Made by a program: the position numbers and the translations under genes
The notes under the pieces: model-generated
Database searches by the model: none
Seen by the model: only the letters and a program-made list of their open reading frames with translations
Told to the model about the DNA's origin: nothing
In this document: positions 35,869 through 59,440 of the stretch, piece after piece
Layout: every line of letters starts with the position of its first letter
Position numbering within the stretch: the stretch's first letter is position 1
NCBI GenBank assembly: GCA_009869945.1
Contig: WIXG01000012.1
Coordinates: 465,921 to 529,920, forward strand
Length of the DNA: 64,000 nt
Origin: Mesaphorura yosii
Lineage: Eukaryota > Arthropoda > Collembola > Poduromorpha > Tullbergiidae
Direction: 5' to 3'

Positions 35869-38800
35869 AACGATCGTTTCTTGTGTATTGGTCGCTCGCG
35901 TGTTGAGATTCCTTTCGGCATCGACAGCAAATGTGCATTCAGTTTTTGACGATTTTGATTCGTGAAGCCACGGTCAGCACGTTGCTTCGGGTTCCTTTCT
36001 TTTCCTCGGATAGACCGACATGAGGTGTCCGTTAAAAAGAGCATCGCTGAATATTTCGCGAGCGGTGAGTCATTGTTTATCGGAATTCGATGGAGTCTCA
36101 AGAGTCACAAAGAGTCACGTTTATCATACGCCAAAGCTCTCCGTTTATCGATTGGGAAGTCGTGGGAAATTGTGAGTAAGAGTCGAATGGAGAATCCAAT
36201 GCTCAAATGCGAATGGCCGTTTGACTGCCGAGCTGGAGTTCAGAGTTCAAGGCAGTCAGTTCGCTCGGATGTTGTTGATCCCAATGAGAATGTACGCTCT
36301 TTACACGCACCAGAAGTGGATAACGCGTGATTTCGTAATCCCATTCAGTGCTGCTGCTGTGATGATGAAATTACTACTCAACTCTTGACTTTGACTCATA
36401 GTCTCATCGCATCGCATTTAATCGAGAGTGTCTTGAACTTGCTCGCATTTACACAGCGAATTCCTCCGACATTCCCGTACTCAGATCGCCCCAACACCGG
36501 TTCAGATCTCGAAGGCAGCCACCGTACTTGGCAAATGCCCGGTAAAACCGGCGGCTGTCAAGCAGCGAGTGATTTCGTACGTGCAAAAAGCACGTACGCA
36601 AAGGTAGCAAAGTACAAAAGCCAGAGTAAAAAAACCACAACCACAGCAGTGCTTTGTAGCACACGAATGGGAAGCAGTGCAGCTCTTGTTGTTGTTATGG
36701 TCTCTCTTTTAGGTTTACTCTCTGCTTTACGTTGCGTTCCTGTCACTTTTCATCATTCAGTTTCAGTCATCGGCCAGTTGCAGCGGTGGTAGTCAGTCCA
36801 TTGAATGGGACGGAGTTCCACTGATTCATCTACCGAAGTTCGAATTGAACAATCGCAGACGGCGATTGGAAGGATTCTTGTAGAATTTCCAAAGTACGTT
36901 CAGTGTAAATAGAGTGTGAACCGGAAGTTCCCCTACACGGCTCGATCGTTGGTAAGTTCCGGCCTCCTCGAGTTGTTTCCATTTAGTTTTAATTAAGAAC
37001 TGGAAACTGGATCTGGTTTTAGTAATCAGTGAAATTTGTGTCTTGTGCGTTGTTTGCAGAAAATCCACTGGCAAATCCCAGCCTGGTCATCCGATGTATC
37101 GATGAGCTTCTGGGAGAGTGCGAAATACAGAACCCGGATGCTGGACTTCCCATGCTGTACTGCACAAAACATATATATAGAAAAGGACTCAGCTTTAATT
37201 AAACTCCTCTGAGTCTGTGGTAAGTTCCCAGCTCCATAGCCAATTAGCATTTCGCACCGTCATTTAGAATGCATAAAGCGCAAGCAGTGAATCGGAGTCA
37301 AGTTCAATATCACAAATCCGCAATTCTCTTGGCATTGCCCATCCATCACCATCAAAAGTACGCCACCATCTCGATTAAGTAAACAAAAGGTGAGGGAAAG
37401 GCTGTTATTCGCAACGCAATTTCGTGTAGAACGCTCCAGGCACAAAATACACAAAAGCGATTGAATTGAGGACCAAAATTTCATACGTAGTTGTGCATAC
37501 GTGAATAGAATGCATCCTCCTCGTTGTTGCCTCGAGGTGAGGAGGCACTCCACAACGGTCGACCGACCCCGAAACTATTCTCAGCACTCAATCTGCAGCA
37601 ATGCAGTCTATAAATAACGATTCGTAAGTGTGACACGGCCCATGACGTCGACGGTAAATTGGGCTCAATTGGGATTTATGCTCTCAACTGCAGTTGAATG
37701 AAGAGAGCGTTCGCAGAGTACACGGTGAGATGAATTTCAATGTTGAGTATCTAATCATTGAGCATCTCCAATTTACAGACATATCCAGCTTATTTCTTGT
37801 GTTAGTTTTAAAAGTGCTTGTATTGTCCACAGAAGATGAGGCTCGAAATTGCTCCACTGAAATTGCATTCGTACACGCATGGGCTCAGCTTGGGCATGCA
37901 AACCCAAGGAAATACTCGTAACTGCTGTACTTTTATTGTCAGTCAGGCGGTCGTCCCTGAACGAACGCTTGTCATTTTATTGTCTTTGCCGTCTTTGTAT
38001 GCATAAAATTTGGGAGGATTGCGTCATGTTTGTTTTCGTTATCATCCACCACCAGTAAAAATACAACTCGACGACCATGATGGAGGTCATCAATAATGGT
38101 AATTTGTATGCTTTTGGGTTTCGCAGTTAAATTCTGCGCACGCGTTTAACGTTGCTGCTCCTGATCGCCGTAGTTTTCTATCATATTTCCTCTCCCAAAA
38201 GTATGTGCGAGTTTTCGAAGTAGTAATTGCTGATTGGAGTGCTCTCACATTTTGACCTCTCTTCTGTGGTGACCCCGGACGCTGGACTACCTCGTACGAT
38301 CGTGCGTGGCAGCAGCATCATCACCGACGCTCTTGCACGTGCCTATCGCAGCTGGCTGGCAGCCGTGCTCCGTCTGAAGTTGAATGGTCTACTCGTTCAT
38401 GTTGATTTTGTTAATCCATGACTCACACACCCATCAATGCTCTCATCGCTTAATCATGGGTGAATACAATTTGCAGAAGTAACTCTGAAGTCTGAAATTG
38501 GAACAAATGCAGAAGTCGGACATTTTTGGTCTGAGATTGAAACAAAATGCAGAAGTCGGGCATTTTTGGTCTGAAATTGGGACAAAATGCATAAGTCGAA
38601 AGAACAAAATGCAGAAGTCGGACATTTTTGGTCTGAAATTGGGACAAAATGCATAAGTCGAAAGAACAAAGTGCAGAAGTCGGACATTTTTGGTGGCGCG
38701 ACTCCACTCCAGTACTCCCAAGTTCTGAGCCAAGCAAGCCCTGCTTTTGCGTGCGGGACTCTGGAACTGCTCCATGGTTACGCATGCATCATCTCAGTTT

Positions 38801-40200
38801 TCGGAGTCATGTGAACGACGTGAGACAATGGAAGATCCGCTTCCGGCAGCCATACGAGGAGAGCTCTATTTTTAGAATCTCTCGAGAATGAAACATACTG
38901 GGCGAGTAGCGATTAGAGTGCGGGCGTTTGAGAAAGTTCTCGCCCTTTCTAATTACCCTTTTACGCTTATGGAACACGGCCAAAATGCATAAAGTTCATG
39001 GTGAAACACACGTCAGACGTGCTGCACAGATCGCATCTGCTGAAATTGGTTCATATTTGAGTCACGAGACGGACGATTACCGGAATGAATTATTCACGAT
39101 TTATTCAGAACCAATTAACGAATATGTACTCATACATGAAAAATCTCTTTCTCTCTCTCGATTGAGGAAATGCGATTGCGGATTGAGGAGCATGTGAGAT
39201 GATGAAATACACACACAATACTGTTATTGATCTGTTGTGGGCTGCACGAGAGCGTGGCGTGAGCGGACAGCCACGGCGGAAGTGTACATGTACGCACATT
39301 GAGCTATGAAACCAGTGCACACATGAAATTAGCACTCTCTCAAATGATATAAACCTGTTGCGAATGTTTCGTATTTGACAGCCAGTGTCGGTTGAGTAGC
39401 GTACCGGACGAGTCTCGCGTGTGTAGGTCTCTTGTGTACCAATCATTTATTGCACTGGGAGGAACGAGTTTACGACGGGGCCGAAATCACGTAAACACAT
39501 TCGCATTCTGTGTGAATTCACTTTTATGATCTCACTTTCTCAATAATTTGAATTGCGTAATCGATTTTAATTGGCGGTACGTGTCGCCGGTCTGAATATT
39601 TTTCATGTGATTTTGAGTCTTCGGTACGTTTCGCTGTGCAATTTGACCGATTGTTGTGAGTTGTAATTACACGTTTTGGGAACAGAAATTGGCCGGGTAT
39701 CGACTTGTGAATCCTCGCAGTCTTTTAATTTGAGGCGAAGTCGATCCATCCAACAGTGGAGACTCGGCAGGTTCGTGCTTTAATTACCCGCTTCGTGAAT
39801 AATTTAAAGTGTTCGAGTCCGCATAGCCCGCATCTCCACTCAAATATTAAAAGGTTTTCATCGTTACAGCATGGGTTCAACAAGAAGAAAGCTCAACTTG
39901 AGATTTTTATAGCTCAAGTGCTCGATGAAAAATTCCACCGCCACATTTACGCTCAGAGCCCAGCCGTGTTTCCCTTTAGCACTCGAAACGCTAAAATAAC
40001 TCGGAGACAAAAGGCCCGCAATTTATCTAATCACCGGTTTGCCTGTCCGTAAAAACCAAAAACCCATAAATCAGAGCGGACCCAAGTGTGGCGTGATTCT
40101 CTCGATTTGCATACGCACTAGGCTCATTGTAATCATGTTCCGTACTCATGTAGCATGTGCTCTCTTGTGTAATTGATAAGGAATGACAGTTCTCTTTGTG
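35869..40200. other. Intergenic region between RCL1 and the MBOAT gene
   Basis: 4.3 kb without a supportable gene. It contains the tandem repeat at 38509-38694. The 5'-UTR exon(s) of the MBOAT gene are probably here too, since a good acceptor (ttctctttgtgcag) ends at 40203. Open frames are short and domain-free. Confidence 0.5.
38509..38694. repeat. Compound tandem repeat, 40-base and 22-base modules
   Basis: A 40-base module (tgcagaagtcggacattttt, then ggtctgaaattgggacaaaa) occurs four times, the last copy partial. Between copies 2-3 and 3-4 is a 22-base module beginning tgcataagtcgaaagaacaa. The combined period is 62 bases. A degenerate remnant precedes it from about 38472. Copies differ at only a few bases, so the array is young. 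It is translatable on the minus strand by chance, but 62 is not a multiple of three, so repeats change frame. Confidence 0.85.
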
Positions 40201-40367
40201 CAGGTGCCACAAGAAGACTGCCGACTGAAAGACTGACTGCCGCACCACTCCGGAACAGAACCCCTAACCTTTACTTCCCATGATCGACAGGATCCAGCCC
40301 GAGTGAGTTCCACCGGAGCAGCAGCGACCACCATCCCCCAGCAGCCATCAAAGACTGGAATAGAAGA

Positions 40368-42382
40368 ATGGGCGGCCGGAACAACGACGTCCTGGAGAAC
40401 TACAGCGGAGCGACCGTCCTCACGTTCCTCTGCGACTACACTTCGCTTTCGATCGATCAGGTACTGATTTACCGTGTCCATTGTCCACAGTCGCAAATAA
40501 TTAACCAATGCTGCTTTGAACACCCGTAGATCAACTTCATCTCCTGCCAACTCACCGCCCTTCTCCTGAGTTTATTTCTAAAGCAATGGATCCGGAACCC
40601 CCTCACACGCCTCTGGTACTGCTTCGTGAGCGGCCTCGCCATGTGCGTCTTCTGCTTCGGGAACCAGACTTTCCACATTGTAATATCAGCTGGGTTGAGC
40701 TATGTTGTGATGAGGAGTGCGGGGCGGTGGAGGTGGATGCCTTGGTGAGTCTGTTTACTTGCTTTCCCCGTGAATGACTGATCAACCGGCAACTTATTTC
40801 CCCCGGCAGGCTCACCCTCTCTGCGTCAATGCTCTATCTCTCATTCCTCCATCTGAAACGCCAGTTCTACGACCACTCGCACTACGCCCTCGACATCACC
40901 GGTCCACTCATGGTCCTGACACAGAAAGTGACTTCCCTCGCCTTCTCCATCCGTGACGGGGAGGAGTTATCAAAAGAAAACTCTCCACCTGCAACCCCTC
41001 TCCAGAAACGCTACGCCATCTCTTCGTTACCCTCCCCGCTCCCCTTCTGCAGCTACGTCTTCCAGTTCCAGTCGATGCTTGCAGGGCCACTAGTCTTCTA
41101 TAAAGACTATGAGCAGTTTATTGTGCAAAAAGTAGAGAGCCCTTCTCCATTAAAACCTGTTGTTAAGAAAGTGTTATTAAGTGTCGTGGTGGCGGTGATG
41201 TTTTTGAAGTTGGGGCCTGAATTTAGGTTTGATTATGTGAGGGGTGAGTATTTGAATTGCAATTTTTCCTGGAAAAAGTGGAAATTCACTTTGAAGTTAA
41301 AGGGTGACTAAAATCTTGTTACTTTTGCAGACCCTGCCTTCCTCAACCAAACCACCTTCATATACAAGTTATTCTACCTCACCCTCGCCACAACCCTCGA
41401 ACGCTGTAAATACTACCACGCGTGGATCCTCGCGGACGCCGTCTGCAACGCCTCCGGTTTGGGTTTCGATCACTCAAGTCAAAAGTGGAACCTCGTCTCG
41501 AACGTGGACGCCATCAGATTTGAGTTGGGTTTAAATATGAAGGAGAGCCTAGATTGTTGGAACATTGGTACGATGAAGTGGCTGCGGCACGTTGTTTACG
41601 AGAGGGCTGGGAAGAACACGAGGACTGGGCTGGTTTATGTTACGAGTGCGTTCTGGCATGGGTTTTATCCTGGCTACTACATCACTTTTATCAGTGGGGC
41701 GCTGTTTACTTATGCCGGAAGGGCGGTGAGTACTTAGTCTTTTAGTACTTTTGAAGGTTTTTGGTGTCTTGGTCGAATTTTTAAAAGCCCGCTCTACTCC
41801 ATTTTGCAGATCCGCTCCTCCATCCGCCCCTTCTTCCTCTGGAACACTTCCCTTAAAATATTTTATGATGTCTTGACGTGGGCCACGACTCGCCTCGTCA
41901 TCGCGTACGTGACCTTCTCCTTCGTGGTGCAGGACTTTTATCCTAGTCTGGCCATATTCATGTGAGTGTAGAAGAATTTTATTGCATGAATTTTGTCCAA
42001 CTTGTCAATAATTCATTGATAATCTAACAGCCGCCTCTACTTCTTCATCCACGTGGGGGCCGCGCTCTCCCTCCCACTCGCCCCTCTGATTGGTAGTGTG
42101 CTCAAGAAGAGCAGCAGCAGCAACAGCTTACCGAATGAGACGCATTCTCAAGATGGGCTCCGCAAGTCAGGAGAGAAAAACGGCCACCTATCAAATCAGC
42201 TTTCAGTCACCCGCAGTCAAGTCACAAAAACGGAGCAGGAAGAGAATTCATCGAGAACTTCGAGAATAAACAATTCTCGCTCATTCACTAAGCAAGCCCA
42301 GTTTGAGGAGCTCATCGCGAGTGAGGAAAGGTGGCAGTACAGTTACAGGAACGGGTTGGAGATGAAGCTCAAGACGGGATAG
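40368..42382 (+). CDS. MBOAT-family lysophospholipid acyltransferase (MBOAT1/2, Drosophila oys/nes type)
   Basis: These multipass ER enzymes re-acylate lysophospholipids with unsaturated acyl-CoA. Six exons, 40368-40460, 40530-40744, 40810-41243, 41331-41725, 41810-41961 and 42031-42382, give 546 residues. MBOAT1/2 landmarks appear in order: INFISCQLTALLLS; FCFGNQTFHIVISAGLSYVV; HYALDITGPLMVLTQKVTSL; MLAGPLVFYKDYEQF; KYYHAWILADAVCNASGLGF. The catalytic Asn region is CWNI (N325) and the catalytic His is in FWHGFYPGYY (H357). Several hydrophobic membrane segments are evident. The last exon adds a long Ser/Asn-rich cytosolic tail (about residues 455-546). A poly(A) signal is at 42881. Which of oys, nes or MBOAT1/2 is orthologous needs a tree. 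Confidence 0.93.
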
Positions 42383-42880
42383 GGCCTTTGGATGTTGGAG
42401 AGAGCCCCAGAAAGTATTAAACGCCTCCCAGAGTCTAATATTCTTATTCTTGTAATTCGTCAAGAGTCAATATGGGAAAGACACTGCACGTGATTTGAAG
42501 TTACCGTGGGCCCACTTTCACTGAGCGCGTGTCTGCCATTCGCGTCCTCTCAACTTTTGTCAATGCAAGTTGTCGGGTGTTTGATCAATCCATTTAGGTT
42601 TAGGTTCGAAATAGCTCCACACAGCTATATAGTAAAATTGAGTTGTGATTTGTGTTTTGCCGCTCTATGAATAATCTAGGATCTAGGTTGTGCCCCCGAT
42701 TTAGTCTCGTTTAGTTTCGCATTAGTCAACTTGTTTGTAATTTCACACCCATCAAGACACACGCACTACGCACACGACCAGATTTAAATTAATATAGGGA
42801 ATGACTGAACCCCACACTATTTTGTACACGACCCACTATTGCCAACACACACTTGTAACATTCTTTTGAAGAAAAGGTAG

Positions 42881-42886
42881 AATAAA
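42881..42886 (+). terminator. Candidate poly(A) signal of the MBOAT gene
   Basis: First canonical AATAAA downstream, about 500 bases after the stop codon. Confidence 0.45.
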
Positions 42887-45225
42887 AGAGTGCATTTTGC
42901 TGGAGAAAACGTTGGCTGGGAACCTCATTCATTTTCATTTGCCCACAAGAGAAAACACTGGTTTTGCTTTCGACCACAAAAGCCCTGTTGAGCAAATTCC
43001 AAGAAATTCGAGTAGGTTCAAAGATTCATCCAAATCCACTTCATTACTTATAATTAAGACAGCACTGATGAGCAGATGGCCCGGCCTTTGTTCAACACTA
43101 TTATTTGATTCTCGGAAAGATGATACTGATGAGATCAGAAGCAGTTTACGTAATGGCGTAGGCGTAATGTAATGATTCCTCCGCTGAATCCGCGAGCACC
43201 CTGCACTTTAATTCACAATCAGCAGCAGATCGTTTCCCGTTACGGCTCGGGCCCATCTGGCGATGTTGCATGGCGCGAAAACATCAAAGACAGCGAGCAA
43301 AATTGCGGAGAGACAAAAGGAGATTTTGAGATTTCATCATAAAGAAAATGGGACTCAAAATTACAAGAGATTCTCGTACACACGGGGCGATGATTGAGAA
43401 GCGTAGTACGAGCAAAATGAGTGAATGAGCGCAGGATTCCTGTTGCACCCTCAAAAGCCCGTAAATACTCGCATTTACTCGCGTATTTCACGCTTCTCCC
43501 AGCCGCCGACTTGCCCGGCAAGGTGCTCGCTAAAAACCATGTCAGCTTGATTCGGAGAACCCCCGTGCAATTGGCACGAGTTTTAGTTACGACATAGAAA
43601 TTCACGCAACACGAGTAACCTCGTGATCTGATTTTCGTATGTAAGATCCTGTCCTCGTCGAGTAATGTGAAACGCGCGTTTCATAATCACAAATCTCATA
43701 ATTTCAATTCTCGAGTGACAGACGGCGGAGAGACGAGTACGAGAATCTATTGTCATGCCACAGGCACAATAACAGAAGCAGAAATTGGGAATTTGGGAAC
43801 TTGAACTTTATTACAACTTCCGTTATCTCATTCGGTGCTGCTCTCCTTTGCTCCATTATGCGAGTTGAGTATGACGACACTTTGAGTGCACTTCCGTGAT
43901 ACTTTCAGTGAATTAATCGCGACGATGACGACGCGTGCGCTCAATTAGCACGAGCCTGCTCAGAATCCGGAATTTGAAAGAGACGAATTTCTTGCCTGTC
44001 AAACACCCTTTTGAAATCGCCACTTCCGCATGAGTAAAACGATCGCGGCATGCGAAAATGCAAACTGCGTGCTTGCTGCGAGTGTGTTGATACCTTTAAT
44101 TAAAGCGTGTTTGTTACAGCGATTTACGACAAGCATTGAACGTGAAATTAAAATCCCCACAACGTGTAATCAAAATTATTCACGTAGAAGGTTTTTACGA
44201 TGAAAATGATGATCCCACTCGACCCTCACCACTCATCTCACCATTTCTGAACGCCCGTCGTCCTCACCTTGACATTGGAACGAAAATTGTGGAGATTGAC
44301 TCGCAAATACAGAGTACCAACCCCGCCGCTCTTAATGGATTCCTAATCAAGGAGATCATTAGCGACTGCAGAAGTGATGAATGAAGGTGCTCAAGAGGCT
44401 TAGGATCATTAGTCACTCGGACTGGAGCGACCATTCCACAAGATGAGATCTGTGTGATTCTGAATCCTGAATTAATGCCAATTACACCACTATTAATCAT
44501 AGCCCAAACTTCCTGGATCACGTTCTTTGTATTTCGATGAGATGATGTTTGATGGTGGTCGTCCAGCTATGCAGAATCTTGCATACTCCACAAGTCAATA
44601 TTACTTGAGGATGACCCTCTGTACGTTAATGAGACGAATTAAAAACTTATTAAAAACTCGAATCTTTAATTCTCGAGAGCGTGCGTGGCGTGTCCGACGA
44701 CGAGATACTTGTAATAAACATCTTCGCATCTCCATTAAGATTGTGTACGATTAGGGATTTAAGAAGGTATACACACTTCTTCTTTAAGATACTCGTGTTG
44801 CAAGCCCGCAGGGGTTTTTAAGAACTCGCTGAGACTCTGAGATGCTGCCCACAAAATCTCTGCTTCGTTCTCAGTCTCGCGAGACGTGTCGTCGGAGGCG
44901 GTGGTGCAAGTCTCGAGATTAACTGCGTGGAGCTGAAAAAAAAAGTACAAACACACTCCAACATTCTTGTCACCGCGTATTGAGACGGAGGAGCAGCAGA
45001 GTTCATTCATCGCTCCGGACGCGTCACAGTGTTATTTCAAGTGCTGCCTGGCCACAACACGGAAATCGGATTCGGAGATGTGAAAAGTGTGAGTGCGGTG
45101 TTTCCATGCTTTCGGAGATGGGTGGCTGCAGGACGAGTGTGTGGTGCTCCTCCACCGTCGCCCGTGATTGAGTGACTGCCCCGCATTTAGACGGAAGTAA
45201 CCCCAGCAGCAGTGCTCCATCCGCC
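42887..45225. other. Intergenic region upstream of nudel-like gene
   Basis: 2.3 kb without a supported gene. Short frames near 44136-44754 on both strands lack domains or splice support. A possible 5'-UTR acceptor (cgcatttag) ends at 45190, 36 bases before the nudel-like start codon. Confidence 0.45.
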
Positions 45226-56622
<11,397 letters not shown>

Positions 56623-57384
56623 CTGGAGTGGAGCCCCACTTTTTGATGAGATTTCTGTGTACCTAATTTTGTAAATTAGCCCAGTCTCGAGCAAGTTCTC
56701 GAAAGTTCGAGGAGAACCACTCCGAGAGAGAGTAATTATTTATTCGCACAATCTTTGTTATATATTTTGTTGTGCATATTGTTGTGTACTCTGGAGGGGG
56801 GTACTCCACACGTTTGTGATAACCACAGAGGTGTACTTAATTAATTTGTTCGCTCAGCCCAAATGAGACTTATTATCACTATGCTAAGGCCAGGCCGTTT
56901 TCCTAGTTTTAAGCACCTTTCTTTTATGGATACCACTGACGATGCGATAGAGAAACAATTGAGGGGTTCGATTTGTTGTGTTTTTCTACAAGGTGGAGGA
57001 CCACCGTGTTATCATTTTTATTTTTCATGCGGTTACCTGAGGAGATTGCGCGCATATTTGCGACCGCCGTGAGTTTGCGACCGAGTCAATGCGAATAAAA
57101 AGAGAATATTACGTTTCTCGGGGCTCATTCGCTCATTGCACCACATTCACTACTGTGGAGATTCTCACAGAGAAGCAGACGACAGTCCAAGGTTGCTGCA
57201 CGCATGTACACCAGGGAGCATACTACGTGAGAATGTTGGACGTTACGTCACTCGAATTCGAACCTGAAAACTGACTTATGGAAGAGGGCTCATACTGGTG
57301 AGAAATATTTTGCTCCCTGCGGACGGAGGAAGTGCTATTGCAAAGGGACTCCTGGTGGAATGAAGAGCAGCTGCAGGCATTTCA
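56623..57384. other. nudel-like 3' UTR and spacer
   Basis: No supported gene. AT-rich after 56,730; open frames are short and lack family features. Confidence 0.4.
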
Positions 57385-57937
57385 TTGTTCCATGACCGAT
57401 CAAATTGCAAACAGGTTCCAGGAAAAGTGGCGTGTCACCGAAGTTGCGGTGAATTTGAAATAATTTTGTATCTGGTTTTAGAGTACTTGGATTCGAAACT
57501 GCAAAAATGTGTGAATGAATCACTTGCCGCAAGTCGAAATGAAGAACGCCAAAACCGCCTGAAGTACCTGCAAGGGTTCGAAGTGGACAGGAAGCAAGCT
57601 GGGCGCTCTCGGAGACTAGAGTCGCATTTTGAACTCTGCAAGTAATTCATCAATTCAATCTCATTACTTACTATAGCGCTGGGTTTTAGGCTGCCACTTG
57701 CATTAAAGCGTTGGCACTCTGATTTGCACTAGTTTTCAGTATCACGGAGATAGTCGGCGCCTCCTTTTCAAATCTGCTGGTCACCGTGTGCAAAGACCAT
57801 CCTCGACTCGGCGAGATTCTACTTGACACCTTCAAGGACATTCGCAACTTTTGGAATTCCAAGTGCGGCAGCGGCGCCGCAAGGCCCGCGTGGTTGTCGG
57901 TCTGGATGCTGTGCCTGGGTTCCGTCGTGGTTAAATG
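57385..57937 (+). CDS. Uncertain two-exon gene or gene fragment, helical protein
   Basis: A frame from an ATG at 57385 reads a helix-rich sequence (CGEFEIILYLVLEYLDSKLQ, then ASRNEERQNRLKYLQGFEVD). It reaches a donor-like CAA|GTAATT at 57641. An acceptor ending ttttcag at 57739 continues in phase with ITEIVGASFSNLLVTVCKDH and PRLGEILLDTFKDIRNFW to a stop at 57937. The total would be 151 residues (258 + 198 = 455 bases with the split codon, approximate). The amphipathic character and in-phase splice suggest real coding ancestry, but there is no family match, and flanking DNA shows decay. It may be an internal remnant of a larger gene. Confidence 0.3.
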
Positions 57938-58178
57938 AAGTCAGAATCTTTGTTAATAAGCGAGGAAGCTACTATATTCTCAGGTTAACTTGTTAACAGA
58001 AGTTTAGAGATGTGTGGTGCCTACAGGCGAATTAAAGCTGTGCCGATGCGATGAAGGAATAAATCTCGTATTGCCATCTACTTAATTGTCACTCCTAATT
58101 AAGGCGGTCGTGCGCACAAATTCCGAACTTCGAAAGTTATGAAGGATGTGCAGAGGAGAAACCGATTTCATATTGGAC

Positions 58179-58424
58179 TTAAAATATTATTTTACTTGGA
58201 TTGAACGTACAACCACGAACGAACGTTGAATTGAACCTTATAAGGAAATAAATCTCAGGCATTTGTCCATGGCTCAATTTGTAGCCTACTTGGCCCTTGG
58301 CGTTCATAGATTCCCAATTTACTACGTGGCCGTCAGGAACGCCATCGCTAATCGTGTATTGCCTGACCTCTCCTATGCCGTACGACTTTGCCCTGGAAAA
58401 TGTGAGACCCACTTTATCAACCAA
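58179..58424 (-). pseudogene. Gene fragment, possibly C-terminal piece of an Hsp70-like protein
   Basis: An 81-codon frame reads SRAKSYGIGEV, then SDGVPDGHVVNWES and KGQVGYKLSHGQMPEIYFL. The R-A-K-x-Y-G pattern, followed by a W-x-x-x-N-x-K-G-Q stretch, recalls the end of the nucleotide-binding domain and following strands of HSPA12-type Hsp70s. A stop codon precedes the frame, so it is not an intact gene in this form. The resemblance is weak and no other Hsp70 motif is nearby. Confidence 0.3.
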
Positions 58425-58729
58425 GATACATTAAGAGACAGCTTTAAGGTAAGGCCGGATTTGCGTCTTGCCACAGCTTACGTGAACTGCGACCTCGATC
58501 GTGTTTGACTTCGGGCACAAGCTCAGGAAATTCGATTCTAAAGACGCCCGAAACACTTGGGAGATCCACCTTGCCTACAAACTGACCGACCACGAAACTC
58601 TCGTCATCATAACTGACGATTTTTCAACACGACAACTGTTGGACCGCTGGCCTTCCCCTCGCCGGAGCCATACAGGCCCAACCCTATTAATTCCAGGCCC
58701 CTATCAACCCTGAAGCTGATCATGTCCAT

Positions 58730-59188
58730 CTACGGCCAAAATGCGTCCGGATTGTTAATCATTTGTTTGTACCGAACCAGCGTGAGCTCCGCGTCTACTT
58801 TTGCTGGTGGTGGTGATGGAAGCATGTTCAGGGAGAAAGGCGAAGATGCAAGCGACTTGTCGGTTGTGGTCATTGAAAGATGCACCAGAATTTCCAAAGT
58901 CTTGTTCTCAGGAAGCACCTTTCTTTTGACCACGTATACTGCGAATTCCTGATGCGTAAACTGCTTAAAGTCGATGTGATCGATGGCTGGAGACAGAATG
59001 TCACGCAATTCATCCGAAATACTTTGCAGAAATTCTTCGGTCAGCTCCACGTTTGGATTTGATGCAAGATCACCGTGACCGCGACCGTTCTCACCACACT
59101 CATGCTGGTATTCAGCACAGTCCCACCGCAGCAACACGTGAAATGCCTCCACCTCACCCACGCGCCCTTGCGGGGATTTCAGTAGCAC
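58730..59188 (-). CDS. Hypothetical protein or fragment, no family recognised
   Basis: A 152-codon open frame (extending upstream without stop to about 59,240) reads GVLLKSPQGRVGEVEAFHVL, then SNPNVELTEEFLQSISDELR and EFAVYVVKRKVLPENKTLEI, ending NNPDAFWP. It has the composition of a genuine protein, but no motif I can name. The indicated start is a GTG, so the true start or an upstream exon is unknown. The region between it and 58424 has stops in all minus frames. Confidence 0.3.
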   Translation of the reverse strand: MLLKSPQGRVGEVEAFHVLLRWDCAEYQHECGENGRGHGDLASNPNVELTEEFLQSISDELRDILSPAIDHIDFKQFTHQEFAVYVVKRKVLPENKTLEILVHLSMTTTDKSLASSPFSLNMLPSPPPAKVDAELTLVRYKQMINNPDAFWP

Positions 59189-59359
59189 GCCGACACTTTG
59201 CCTGCTCGTCCTTTCCTTGAACTTTATATTTATTGCAGGAAATTTGTGTTACTGAAATTGCGTCACCTTCACCAGTTGCGTTACCCTGCACAAGAGTCAT
59301 CCTTATCTAAATATATTTAGGCAAAGGCTGCTCAATAATCAATTAACACTTCACTGAAT

Positions 59360-59367
59360 TATAAATA
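59360..59367 (+). promoter_or_regulatory. TATA box of the first BTB gene
   Basis: TATAAATA lies 81 bases before the ATG at 59441, at a sensible distance for a short 5' UTR. Confidence 0.55.
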
Positions 59368-59440
59368 CCTGTGCGGAAAGATCGTGCTGATTTGTAGAAA
59401 TTTGTAATTGGAAAGAGCTATCACTACTCATAGTAACACA

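Noticed and set aside
36667-36792. Signal-peptide-like frame MGSSAALVVVMVSLLGLL in the RCL1-MBOAT spacer
   Set aside because: The hydrophobic run comes from a T-rich stretch (ttgttgttgttatggtctctcttttag). Only 41 codons, no cysteine pattern, no splice or TATA support.
38443-38785. Repetitive protein frame on minus (SDFCILFFRLMHFVPISDQK-like)
   Set aside because: Produced by the 62-base DNA repeat; the unit is not a multiple of three, so successive repeats fall in different frames.
44136-44754. Short frames on both strands upstream of the nudel-like gene
   Set aside because: No domain, no convincing splice sites, and several stops when either strand is extended.
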